Positions 1-6,548 of a stretch of DNA of 8,941 bases are shown here, in pieces. The notes below the pieces were generated by a model. The model had not been told where the DNA came from. It was given only the letters and a program-made list of their open reading frames with translations, and made no database searches. Origin of the DNA: Micrococcales bacterium (GTDB lineage: Bacteria > Actinomycetota > Actinomycetes > Actinomycetales > Dermatophilaceae); assembly GCA_003132125.1 (NCBI GenBank), contig PKWT01000392.1, positions 5,528 through 14,468 of the forward strand, given 5' to 3'. A program made the translations under genes and the position numbers. Within the stretch, counting starts at the first letter, position 1, and the number at the start of each line of letters is the position of its first letter.

Positions 1-1
1 G

Positions 2-424
2 AGCGTTCCAACGTCCACGCCCTCGTCCTCCTCGGCGTCCACATCAGCACACTGCGAGCCGCCCAATGAGCGGATCCGGCTGATGGCACAGGGCGAGAAC
101 ACCACCGTCGTGATCGCCCCGATCGTGACTGACAGTACGGGCCGAAAGTGCGCGGTTGAGGGCCACATCCTCCGTCTAAGCCTTGTTGACGCGGACGGCC
201 GCCCGTTGGGGGTCGATGGCGCGCCCGCCATTGCGCAACTCGGCGCCAATCAGGGCGACAACTTGTTCGACTGGTCGAACTGGTGTGGACCGCATGTCGT
301 GGTCACGATCGTGGGGCAACTCGATCCCGGTGGCCGCGGTCCCAGGATCGGGTTGACCTCGCCGCTCCTGCCAGCCTGCCTCGCGCCGAAGTCCCCGTCC
401 AGGCTCAGCGTCATTGCCAACTAG
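2..424 (+). CDS. Secreted Cys-rich protein, C-terminal part (5' end outside window)
   Basis: The frame is open to the left edge, so the true start lies outside; the Met at 83 is inside the fold and unlikely to be the start. The visible 140 residues begin with a Ser/Thr/Pro-rich stretch (residues 1-16), typical of the spacer behind a lipoprotein or secretion signal. A beta-rich domain follows with four cysteines (C18, C50, C95, C126), enough for two disulfides. Recognisable pieces are LSLVDADGRPLGV (59-71) and DWSNWCGP (90-97). They fit the actinobacterial surface lipoproteins with small immunoglobulin-like domains, often annotated near DUF4232; that assignment is from memory of the pattern. 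The protein is presumably outside the membrane and no enzymatic motif is visible. The remnant at 6495-6761 shares its (V/I)RL(T/M)AQ(W/G)E motif after the first cysteine. That it is coding is fairly sure; its function is unknown. Confidence 0.75.
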   Translation, partial: SVPTSTPSSSSASTSAHCEPPNERIRLMAQGENTTVVIAPIVTDSTGRKCAVEGHILRLSLVDADGRPLGVDGAPAIAQLGANQGDNLFDWSNWCGPHVVVTIVGQLDPGGRGPRIGLTSPLLPACLAPKSPSRLSVIAN

Positions 425-599
425 GTTCCGCACCCTCGAGCAGCTCGTGCGAACTCCGAGCGCGTGGCTCACATCCGGTTCCCTGCCACACCGTCAACAA
501 CGCGCTCCTCCGCGCTGAGCGCGTGCCTGAGCGCGTTCACTCTGAGAGTTTCGGCCGGCTAAGCCAGGCGGCACCGGGGGGCACCGCTGCGGGTCTCGC
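425..599. other. Intergenic gap with nested GC-rich inverted repeats
   Basis: I see no credible gene in the 175 bp between the left-edge CDS and the PadR promoter. The second half is built from repeats of GAGCGCG and its complement, described separately. It may end transcription of the upstream gene, but there is no T-tract. Confidence 0.5.
499..537. repeat. Nested inverted and tandem repeat (AACGCGCTC / GAGCGCGTT)
   Basis: AACGCGCTC at 499-507 is exactly complementary to GAGCGCGTT at 529-537 (9 bp, 21-nt loop). The first 8 bp can also pair with 517-524, because CTGAGCGCGT occurs twice at 515-524 and 527-536 with a 12-bp period. CGCGCT-g-AGCGCG at 511-523 is itself a perfect 6-1-6 palindrome. 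One left arm can therefore pair with two alternative right arms. It lies 75 bp after the stop of the left-edge gene and 63 bp before the PadR -35, so it may be a factor-dependent terminator or an operator. Confidence 0.55.
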
Positions 600-628
600 T
601 TGACGTCAACGCATACTCGGTATACCGT
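600..628 (+). promoter_or_regulatory. Candidate promoter of the PadR-ABC operon
   Basis: TTGACG at 600-605 is a good -35. Two -10 readings are possible: TACCGT at 623-628 (17-bp spacer) or TATACC at 621-626 (15 bp). The start of transcription would fall near 634-636, leaving a leader of about 46 nt before the ATG at 682. The -35 overlaps a TGACGTCA palindrome (601-608). The first operator-like palindrome (613-623) fills the spacer, so a bound protein would block polymerase. Confidence 0.5.
613..623. promoter_or_regulatory. Putative PadR operator 1
   Basis: ATACTCGGTAT is an 11-bp odd palindrome with one mismatch from perfect symmetry (GGTAT against AGTAT). It lies between the candidate -35 and -10 and differs at one position from operator 2. 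Confidence 0.55.
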
Positions 629-643
629 CCCGTTTGCAGAGGC

Positions 644-656
644 AATACTCAGTATT
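644..656. promoter_or_regulatory. Putative PadR operator 2
   Basis: AATACTCAGTATT is a perfect 6-1-6 palindrome centred on 650. Its 11-bp core starts 32 bp after that of operator 1, about three helical turns, so two dimers would sit on the same face of the DNA. It is AT-rich in a GC-rich context and lies 25 bp before the start codon of the regulator. Confidence 0.6.
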
Positions 657-681
657 ATGGGACATCGCAGAGGGGACCGGG

Positions 682-1287
682 ATGTCGATCCGACGGGGTT
701 TGTTGGCGCTGCTGGCGCAGGAGCCGATGTATGGCGCGCAGCTGCGCAGCGAGTTCGAGTCACGCACCGGCGGCACCTGGCCGCTGAACGTCGGGCAGGT
801 CTACACGACCCTGGCCCGGCTGGAGCGCGACGGCTTGGTCGAGGCCGCCGGGGGCGCCGACGACGAGGGCCGGATCGGCTATCGCCTGACCGACCAGGGA
901 CGGGCCGAGGTGCAGCGTTGGTGGACGGCCCCGGTCGACCGTGGCGACACCCCCCGCGACGAGCTCGTCATCAAGCTCGCGCTTGCAGTCACGGTGCCGG
1001 GCGTCGATGTACAGCGCCTCGTCCAGACCCAGCGGACCGCGACGCTGCGTCACCTGCAGGACCTGACCAAGCTCAAGCGCGCGAGCTCCGAAGAAGCCGG
1101 CGGACGCAACGAGCTGGCCTGGTTCCTGGTCTTGGACAATCTCGTCTTCGCCGCTGAGGCCGAGATCCGCTGGCTCGACCACGTCGAGTCCCGGCTCGCT
1201 CGGGAGGCGACGCGTGCTCCCGAGGTGCGCACCCGCGACACCGAGAGTTCGTTTGACGACCAGTCCTCAAAGCGAGCGTCGCGATGA
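682..1287 (+). CDS. PadR family transcriptional regulator
   Basis: The protein has 201 residues. The N-terminal winged helix-turn-helix is clear: LLALLAQEPMYGAQL (7-21), then WPLNVGQVYTTLARLERDGLV (33-53), in which residues 36-47 form the recognition helix, and a wing around EGRIGYRLTDQGR. The long alpha-helical C-terminal part, starting near DELVIKLALA, matches the dimerisation region of PadR proteins that regulate exporters. ATG 682 is chosen because AGGGG at 671-675 lies 6 nt upstream; the frame can be opened back to TTG 634, but that would run through operator 2. The stop overlaps the ATPase start by 4 nt (ATGA), so the two are translationally coupled. Family knowledge and the two palindromes suggest it represses its own operon and is released by an exported compound or an envelope signal. 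The ligand cannot be guessed. Confidence 0.9.
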   Translation: MSIRRGLLALLAQEPMYGAQLRSEFESRTGGTWPLNVGQVYTTLARLERDGLVEAAGGADDEGRIGYRLTDQGRAEVQRWWTAPVDRGDTPRDELVIKLALAVTVPGVDVQRLVQTQRTATLRHLQDLTKLKRASSEEAGGRNELAWFLVLDNLVFAAEAEIRWLDHVESRLAREATRAPEVRTRDTESSFDDQSSKRASR

Positions 1288-2015
1288 CTACTAGCCCAAT
1301 TCTGTTGCTGGACAATGTCTCTCGTGTTCACGGCCATGACGAGACCGCGGTACGCGCGCTCGACGGAGTGACACTCAGGGTGCATGCCGGTGAGTTGGTC
1401 GCGGTCATGGGGCCGAGCGGCTCCGGCAAGTCGACCCTGCTCAACCTGGCCGGCGGACTGGACCAACCGACTGTCGGCCAGGTCTTCGTGGAGGGCGCCG
1501 ACGTGGGGGCCATGAGCATGCGCGACTTGGCCGCTCTGCGCCGGCGGTCACTGGGTTTCGTCTTTCAGGACTTCAACCTGATCCCGTCCCTGACCGCGGC
1601 CGAGAATGTCGCGCTGCCGTTGGAGCTCGACGGGCTGCGCGTCAGGAAAGCTCGGCGGATCGCCCTGGACGCCCTTGAAGCTGTGGGGATCGCGGATCTG
1701 GCCGACCGTTACCCCGAGCACATGTCCGGGGGCCAGCAGCAGCGCGTTGCTATCGCCCGCGCCCTGGTGGGAAATCGGAGACTGGTCCTGGCCGACGAGC
1801 CGACTGGCGCGCTCGACTCCCAGACCGGCGAGGCCGTGCTCCGTGTCCTGCGATCTCGGTGCGACGCCGGCGCCGGTGGGCTGCTGGTGACCCACGAAGC
1901 CCGGCACGCCGCATGGGCCGACAGGGTCGTGTTCCTGCGCGACGGTGTCGTGGTCGACAGCACAGGGACCCCGCCGGGCCCGGAGTCGCTCCTCGACTCC
2001 GTCGGAACGATCTGA
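1284..2015 (+). CDS. ABC transporter ATP-binding protein, MacB/LolD type
   Basis: The 243-residue ATPase has every expected motif: Walker A GPSGSGKST (43-51), Q-loop Q95 in FVFQDFNLIPSLTA, signature MSGGQ (147-151) followed by QQRVAIARA, Walker B VLADE (168-172), D-loop GALD (175-178) and H-loop H204. The order, length and FVFQ(D)FNL-type Q-loop match the ATPases paired with FtsX-type permeases (LolD/MacB/SalX group), which drive mechanotransmission or export of lipids, peptides or drugs. It is cytoplasmic and should act as a dimer on the permease encoded immediately downstream. Translation starts inside the PadR stop (ATGA). All catalytic residues are present, so it should be active. The substrate is unknown. 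Confidence 0.95.
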   Translation: MTTSPILLLDNVSRVHGHDETAVRALDGVTLRVHAGELVAVMGPSGSGKSTLLNLAGGLDQPTVGQVFVEGADVGAMSMRDLAALRRRSLGFVFQDFNLIPSLTAAENVALPLELDGLRVRKARRIALDALEAVGIADLADRYPEHMSGGQQQRVAIARALVGNRRLVLADEPTGALDSQTGEAVLRVLRSRCDAGAGGLLVTHEARHAAWADRVVFLRDGVVVDSTGTPPGPESLLDSVGTI

Positions 2016-2016
2016 C

Positions 2017-4821
2017 GTGGCGACGGGGGACGCCACGACGGACCGTTCCGGCGGAACACCGTCAACCCCAAGCCGATTCGCACGTTGGGTGGCCGGGTGG
2101 CGGGTCGCGATCCGGATCGCGCGGCGTGACGCCCGGCGCTATAAGTGGCGCAGTGCCCTGATCGTGGCGATGGTGGGACTGCCAGTGTTGCTGTTGACCA
2201 GTGGCATCACCTTGATGGCCACCACTGACGTCAGCATGGCCGAGTCGGTGCCGCGCGTCATGGGTTCCGCCCAGGCCCGGATCTACATCAACGGCCCCGG
2301 CCGCCAGGTCCAGTCACCGGACAGCCAGTTCAACCGCAACCTGAGCGCTGGCGTGCTCGCCGTCCCGGGACTCGCGCCGGACTCGGCCTGGACCATGAGC
2401 AAGGTGCAGAAAGTCACGGGCGGCCGGGTCATCCAGACGTTCGACGCCTGGCTGCGGGTCACCTTGGGCGACCGCCGGCCGAGTATGCAGGTGCTGGGCA
2501 TCGACGCCCGCGATCCACTTGCCCGGGGGATGACCGAGCTTGTCTCCGGCCGGTGGGCCAGCACAACGTCCGAGATCGTCGTCACCAAGGCCGGGATCGC
2601 GAGCGGCCTGCCGCGCCAGGGAACAGTGACGGCCGCCGGTGCGGACGGCAAACCGTGGCAGCTGAGCGTGGTCGGCGTGGCCACCGGGCAGACCGGGTCC
2701 GGGCCGCCCTTCCTGGTCGCACTGCCGGGCTTGGTCACGAGCGTGGGAGACCAGTCACGCGTGTCGGCGGCCTTCCTGGTCGGGCGCACCGATCCGCTGA
2801 CCTGGCCGGACGTGCGCCGGTTGAACGACTACGGGCTGTTGGTCCAAAGCCGACAGGTGTTCCTGAACCCGCCACCACCGGCCGAGTTGGATCCGCAGAT
2901 CGCGCAGATGGTCGGCTCGACCCAGCGGGGTCAGAACCTTTTCCTGCTCATCGCCGCGGTCGGCATCTTCATCGAGACCACTCTGCTAGCCGGTCCGGCC
3001 TTTGCCGTCAGCGCGGCCCGCCAGCGCCACTCACTGGCCCTTGCCGCGTCCAACGGCGCAGAGGCGCGCCAGCTCCGGCGATACGTCCTCGGGCAGGCCG
3101 TGGTGCTGGGCGTCGTGTCGGCGGCCGTCGCCGTGGTCGCGGGCCTGCTCCTGACGCTGGCCGGGCTCACCTGGTGGATGGCCGGCCACGCCGACTTCGC
3201 CACCGGGCCCTTCGAGGTCTCCTGGCCCCGCGTGGCCGGGGTGTTCACCTGTGCGGTCGTCGCCTCAGTGGTCGCCGCCCTGCTCCCGGCCAAGGGCATC
3301 GCCCGCCTTGACATCGTCTCGGTCCTCGCAGGCCGCACAGGCGACCAGAGGGTCCATCGCGGCCTGCCCATCGCCGGAGTCGTCGTCATGGCCCTCAGCT
3401 CGATCGGGCTCATCTTGAGCGTAGCTGCTGCCGCGAAGGCCGGTCTGGGTACGCAGGGGCCACTCATCGTGGTCGGCGCTGTCGGCCTCGTCCTGGGCTG
3501 CCTCATGGTGATCCCGGCGATCCTGACCTTCGTCGGCCGACTCGGCACCTCTCTGGTGCTGCCCCTGCGACTGGCCGCACGTGATACGGCCCGTCAGCGC
3601 GGACGCTCGACACCCGCGGTCGCCGCGATCATGGCCGCCGTCGCCGCCCTGACGGCGCTGAGCATCAGCGCGGCCAGCTACACGCAACACAAGCAGGACA
3701 GCTACCAGCCCCAGGGGCCGATGGGCCGCGGGGCGATCTCCCTTACTGGCGGCGAGGCAAGCCAGCGCGATGTCCTTGCAGTGCTGGCCCGGTTCGCGCC
3801 ACAGCTCGAGGTGGATCCGGTGGGCTACCTCGCTAGCAACGCCGCCATGGCGAACAGCGGCAACGTCCCGTGGGTCAACCTGGTGCCACCCGGTTGCACC
3901 GAGGCCCAGATATTGGCCGTCTTGCAGACCTCCAAAGACAACGGGACCGCCGCCAGCAGAACAGCGCCCAACCGCTGCGAGAACCTGAGCAACCAGACCA
4001 CAATCCACGTGGGCAGCCTGTCCAGCTATCCGGCGGCGCTGCATCTGTCGAAGTCTGAGCGGGCCGTGCTCGAAGCCGGTGGCATGCTCATCACCGATCC
4101 CAAACTCGTTCAGGACGGCCAGGTTCGTCTTGTCGGCGGCACCGCGACGCTGGGTGCCTCCGAGGTGATCGCGGGGTACGCGATAACCCGGCGCACGGAT
4201 ATTCCCGCCGTGGTCGTGGACCGGCGGGTCTGGGCGACGGCCTTCACCGGGGAGCCGGACAGTGCCTGGATCCTGCCGGACACGGCCAAGAAGCTTGGCT
4301 GGCCAGTCCAGATCCAGGCGTTCAACCTCACCTCGCCCACCGGCACGATCTCCCCGCAGGTCGAGAGTGCCGTGGCCGACCGACTCGGCGACGGCGCTTC
4401 TTTCCAGGTCGAGCGCGGCTTCCAGAACCCATTCGCGCTGATGCTGATCATCGCATTCTTGGTCGCTGGGCTGCTCGTGCTGATCGCCTCGCTCATCTCC
4501 ACAGCCCTCTCACTCGCCGAGTCTCAGAACGACATGGCGACCCTTGCCGCAGTGGGGGCCACCCGGCATACCCGAAGAGGCATTGCCGCCTCCCAGGCAC
4601 TGGTCGTCGCAGCGTGCGGCGCCCTGCTAGGCCTAGCCGTCGGCATGATCCCAGGGATCGCGAGCACCTGGCCGCTGACGGCTCGCGGCTCGCTGCCCCC
4701 GACCATCGCCATCCCGTGGCTGCCCCTCATAGCGGTCTGTGTCGGGGTGCCGTTGCTGGCCGCCGGGCTCGCGTGGATCGCGGTCCGGCGCCGTCCCCAG
4801 ATGACCCGACGGCTCGCCTGA
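2017..4821 (+). CDS. FtsX-like ABC transporter permease, two-module, about 934 aa
   Basis: GTG 2017 is chosen one base after the ATPase stop, with a weak GGAA at 2004-2007. An in-frame GTG at 1945 would overlap the ATPase by 71 nt and add an Arg/Ser-rich leader, which is less likely. Hydrophobic segments suggest ten helices: about 45-67, 306-330, 362-390, 405-425, 449-472, 478-505, 527-553, 806-830, 860-885 and 898-922. This is the usual duplicated FtsX layout, with one extracytoplasmic domain after helix 1 (70-305) and a second after helix 7 (554-805). The second holds two cysteines, in PPGCTE and NRCENL, that could form a disulfide. Each module has the conserved cytoplasmic pattern (QRHSLALAASNGA near 335-347; NDMATLAAVGATRHTRR in the last module). 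It forms the membrane part of the exporter with the ATPase. The substrate is unknown; no accessory membrane-fusion protein is encoded nearby. Confidence 0.92.
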   Translation: MATGDATTDRSGGTPSTPSRFARWVAGWRVAIRIARRDARRYKWRSALIVAMVGLPVLLLTSGITLMATTDVSMAESVPRVMGSAQARIYINGPGRQVQSPDSQFNRNLSAGVLAVPGLAPDSAWTMSKVQKVTGGRVIQTFDAWLRVTLGDRRPSMQVLGIDARDPLARGMTELVSGRWASTTSEIVVTKAGIASGLPRQGTVTAAGADGKPWQLSVVGVATGQTGSGPPFLVALPGLVTSVGDQSRVSAAFLVGRTDPLTWPDVRRLNDYGLLVQSRQVFLNPPPPAELDPQIAQMVGSTQRGQNLFLLIAAVGIFIETTLLAGPAFAVSAARQRHSLALAASNGAEARQLRRYVLGQAVVLGVVSAAVAVVAGLLLTLAGLTWWMAGHADFATGPFEVSWPRVAGVFTCAVVASVVAALLPAKGIARLDIVSVLAGRTGDQRVHRGLPIAGVVVMALSSIGLILSVAAAAKAGLGTQGPLIVVGAVGLVLGCLMVIPAILTFVGRLGTSLVLPLRLAARDTARQRGRSTPAVAAIMAAVAALTALSISAASYTQHKQDSYQPQGPMGRGAISLTGGEASQRDVLAVLARFAPQLEVDPVGYLASNAAMANSGNVPWVNLVPPGCTEAQILAVLQTSKDNGTAASRTAPNRCENLSNQTTIHVGSLSSYPAALHLSKSERAVLEAGGMLITDPKLVQDGQVRLVGGTATLGASEVIAGYAITRRTDIPAVVVDRRVWATAFTGEPDSAWILPDTAKKLGWPVQIQAFNLTSPTGTISPQVESAVADRLGDGASFQVERGFQNPFALMLIIAFLVAGLLVLIASLISTALSLAESQNDMATLAAVGATRHTRRGIAASQALVVAACGALLGLAVGMIPGIASTWPLTARGSLPPTIAIPWLPLIAVCVGVPLLAAGLAWIAVRRRPQMTRRLA

Positions 4822-4831
4822 ACTCATTCGC

Positions 4832-4855
4832 GGCCTCCAGGCGGGTCCTGCGGCC
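4832..4855 (+). terminator. Candidate hairpin after the exporter operon
   Basis: GGCC (4832-4835) pairs with GGCC (4852-4855), and CAGG (4838-4841) pairs with CCTG (4847-4850) around a CGGGT loop, with a small TC/C internal loop. It begins 10 nt after the permease stop. There is no T-run, which is common for actinomycete terminators but makes the call weak. Confidence 0.35.
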
Positions 4856-4941
4856 TTGGCACTGGTTGCGGTGTTGCGCAGTGAGCCGGCCGACGACTGC
4901 CGTTCGAGGAGACGTCTCAACCAGCTCAATCGATCGCTCGG

Positions 4942-4971
4942 CCAACACACACATCTGCCGCTGGTCGCGCG
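4942..4971 (+). repeat. Dispersed intergenic repeat, copy A
   Basis: The exact 16-mer TGCCGCTGGTCGCGCG occupies 4956-4971. The 14 bp before it match copy B at 10 positions. CACAT (4950-4954) can pair with ATGTG (4975-4979) around it. It lies between the convergent ends of the permease and the DinB gene. A 10-bp palindrome, GAGACGTCTC, precedes it at 4909-4918. Confidence 0.7.
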
Positions 4972-5072
4972 CTCATGTGCGCTCGTGCATTGCATCGAGG
5001 GCCCCAGAATCATCGGCCGCCTCGAGATGTCTTCGATCCGTCGAAACGGGGAGGTTGTGCGTTGCTCGCGTT

Positions 5073-5588
5073 TCACTCGGTCAGCACAAGCCAGGTCCTA
5101 CCGTCGATGAGTTCACGGGCCGCGTCGAGGTGTCCGGCGTGGACGGCTGTCTCGGTAAGCACGTGCAGGATGACCTCGCGGACGTTGTCGAGCCGCCAGT
5201 CGCCGAAGAGCTCTTTGGGCCACCAGGCGGGCGAGGCATCTAGTGGGGTGGCGATGATGATGGCGTTCGCGAGGTCTATCTGCTGCCGGTACATGTCAAA
5301 GACCACCTCGACCGGCACGTCGGGGCCGACTTGCCAGGCATCGTCGGGAGTCTCGGTTACCTCGTCGATGACGATCTGTTCGCCAGAGACGATGCCCCGG
5401 AACCAGAAGCGCTCGTCATCGAGGGCGAGATGTCGTAGTAGTCCCAGGCAGCTCCATCCCGAGGGCAGCACCGGCCGCCGTAGGGCCTCCTCGTCCAGAC
5501 CCTCCAAGATGCCGAGCACGTGCTCACGCTGAGCGTTGAGGTAGGCAAGGAGCGTCCTGTTCTCCGTACCAGGTGACGGTTGAGGCAT
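5073..5588 (-). CDS. DinB/DUF664 family metal-binding protein
   Basis: The 171-residue protein fits the four-helix DinB/YfiT-like fold. It has LAYLNAQREHVLGILEGLDE (helix 1, 14-33), WSCLGLLRHLALDDERFWF (45-63) and the C-terminal LTETAVHAGHLDAARELIDG (144-163). H53, E146 and H150 show the His...Glu-x3-His spacing that, as I recall it, binds metal in mycothiol-dependent maleylpyruvate isomerase; H153 is a further candidate. The family includes mycothiol-dependent transferases and many uncharacterised members, so thiol-dependent detoxification is possible but unproved. The ATG at 5588-5586 is chosen because GAGAGGGA (5593-5600 on the complement) precedes it closely; the frame is open further upstream to 5768, but that stretch is low-complexity and crosses repeat copy B. 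It is convergent with the exporter operon and divergent from the 5910 gene. Confidence 0.88.
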   Translation of the reverse strand: MPQPSPGTENRTLLAYLNAQREHVLGILEGLDEEALRRPVLPSGWSCLGLLRHLALDDERFWFRGIVSGEQIVIDEVTETPDDAWQVGPDVPVEVVFDMYRQQIDLANAIIIATPLDASPAWWPKELFGDWRLDNVREVILHVLTETAVHAGHLDAARELIDGRTWLVLTE

Positions 5589-5686
5589 TGGTTCCCTCTC
5601 TGGTTGTGGCCAGCCACCATCGCACATGCCGCTGACAAGCTGGCGGCTCACAACAGTTCCTCGCCGAACGTAGGCGGCATGGGTAG

Positions 5687-5720
5687 TCGAAGGGCTGGGC
5701 CGCGAGGGCCGACCCTTCGA
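5687..5720. repeat. Inverted repeat TCGAAGGG / CCCTTCGA
   Basis: TCGAAGGG (5687-5694) and CCCTTCGA (5713-5720) are exactly complementary over 8 bp with an 18-nt loop. Inside the loop, GGCC (5698-5701) can pair with GGCC (5707-5710), which would give a two-part hairpin capped by GCGAG. Confidence 0.55.
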
Positions 5721-5724
5721 TGTG

Positions 5725-5768
5725 GTGACAAACGCACTCAACTGCCGCTGGTCGCGCGTTTGGGTCAC
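5725..5768. repeat. Bulged inverted repeat enclosing repeat copy B
   Basis: GTGAC (5725-5729) pairs with GTCAC (5764-5768), and AAACGC (5730-5735) pairs with GCGTTT (5756-5761). Only a GG bulge (5762-5763) interrupts an 11-bp stem. Most of the dispersed 16-mer lies in the 20-nt loop (5736-5755). The pairing is seen directly; whether it forms in RNA or DNA is inference. Confidence 0.5.
5729..5758 (+). repeat. Dispersed intergenic repeat, copy B
   Basis: The exact 16-mer TGCCGCTGGTCGCGCG occupies 5743-5758. The 14 bp before it are related to those of copy A (10 of 14 identical). It is in the divergent region upstream of both the DinB gene and the 5910 gene. Confidence 0.7.
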
Positions 5769-5821
5769 AAAGCAGATTCGTCATGGGCGCGCCGACCGGA
5801 CGTCGTGCGACGACGCTGCGC

Positions 5822-5856
5822 GCTGGACGAGTGTCACGAACGGATCCTCGTCCAGC
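5822..5856. repeat. Perfect 10-bp inverted repeat GCTGGACGAG / CTCGTCCAGC
   Basis: The arms at 5822-5831 and 5847-5856 are exactly complementary with a 15-nt loop. It lies 53 bp before the chosen start of the next gene and upstream of its candidate -10. It could be an operator or could stop transcription entering from the left. No T-run follows. Confidence 0.55.
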
Positions 5857-5909
5857 TAGATCGAGGAAACTGCCAGGGCTGATGCCGTGTAGGGGTGCAC
5901 AATGCTCGG

Positions 5910-6548
5910 ATGTGGACGTCTCAGGTGCGGGTTCTCGACGACACCGCCCCTGCAGCGTGGCTGGAGGCGCGCCTGAGCGGGGAGTTCGGTGCCGTAACCC
6001 GGACCGTTCCGGATGGCTACCCCGCCTACGCACGGATCCTTCATCCGCCTCGAGACGACGACGACGAACCGGTCACCTGGGCCGAGGTAGCCGCCACCAC
6101 CGGGCGGACGGTGCACGCTCTGGCCCAGTGGCATGCGGTGGTCGACTCCCCGGACATGGTCAACAACGTCGGGGAGTCGCGCTGGCCCTACGGCTCACCC
6201 AGCACGGGCTCGCTCGACGAAGAGGCCCTGAGCCCGCTGTGCGACGTGCTGGCCGCTCACACCACCACACCGGGCGACTGCTTCTACGGGCTCTGGGAGG
6301 GCTGGGGTTGGATCCACGGCAGTCCGGCCATCGCCACCCTCGGGTCACGCGAGCCGGTCGCCTCCCTCTTTACCGCCCAGGAGTTGGCCTCCCCCCGCGT
6401 TCACCTGCCCAGCCGGGACTACCTGCTGCTGCGCGGCCCCCTGTCAGCGGCCCTGGCACTCAGCTGCTACGGCGAGAGCTGGCCCACCTGGCAGTCACCG
6501 AACCAGCTCCGCGCCGAACTGCCTGTGCGCCGGATCTGTGCCGGATGA
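5910..6548 (+). CDS. Conserved hypothetical actinobacterial protein, C-terminus possibly lost
   Basis: The product has 212 residues, soluble and acidic, with no signal peptide or membrane segment. Motifs include DGYPAYARILHPP, VTWAEVAATTGRTVHALAQW and the Trp-rich FYGLWEGWGWIHG. They recall an uncharacterised actinobacterial family in which a similar core is followed by further conserved sequence; here the frame ends with QSPNQLRAELPVRRICAG, which does not look like that ending. No catalytic motif is recognised. ATG 5910 is preferred over in-frame GTG 5895: CACAAT at 5898-5903 lies 6 nt upstream, as in a leaderless start, while AGGGG (5891-5895) is 14 nt away, long for a Shine-Dalgarno. Its 3' end overlaps the antisense lipoprotein remnant. 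That it is coding is fairly sure; its function is unknown. Confidence 0.72.
   Translation: MWTSQVRVLDDTAPAAWLEARLSGEFGAVTRTVPDGYPAYARILHPPRDDDDEPVTWAEVAATTGRTVHALAQWHAVVDSPDMVNNVGESRWPYGSPSTGSLDEEALSPLCDVLAAHTTTPGDCFYGLWEGWGWIHGSPAIATLGSREPVASLFTAQELASPRVHLPSRDYLLLRGPLSAALALSCYGESWPTWQSPNQLRAELPVRRICAG

Larger units (their letters stand above)
5589..5909. other. 321-bp divergent intergenic region with three inverted repeats
   Basis: No gene is supported here; the open frames crossing it carry no recognisable motif and are GC shadows. It holds the DinB ribosome-binding site, three successive inverted repeats (5687-5720, 5725-5768, 5822-5856), repeat copy B and the start signals of the 5910 gene. 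It is either a bidirectional control region or the template of a small structured RNA. Confidence 0.55.

Noticed and set aside
2553..4044. Long frames inside the permease gene (252 codons at 2553-3311 plus strand; 259 codons at 3265-4044 minus strand)
   Set aside because: They lack recognisable motifs and are Arg/Gly/Ala-rich. They coincide with a clearly coding FtsX permease, so they are GC shadows.
4822..5072. Plus-strand frames running from the permease end into the DinB gene
   Set aside because: They are antisense to a clear DinB gene and show no motif; the only structure is the candidate hairpin and repeat copy A.
5627..5634. A fourth partial copy of the repeat (TGCCGCTG)
   Set aside because: Only 8 bp match and the following bases diverge, which is expected by chance in this composition.
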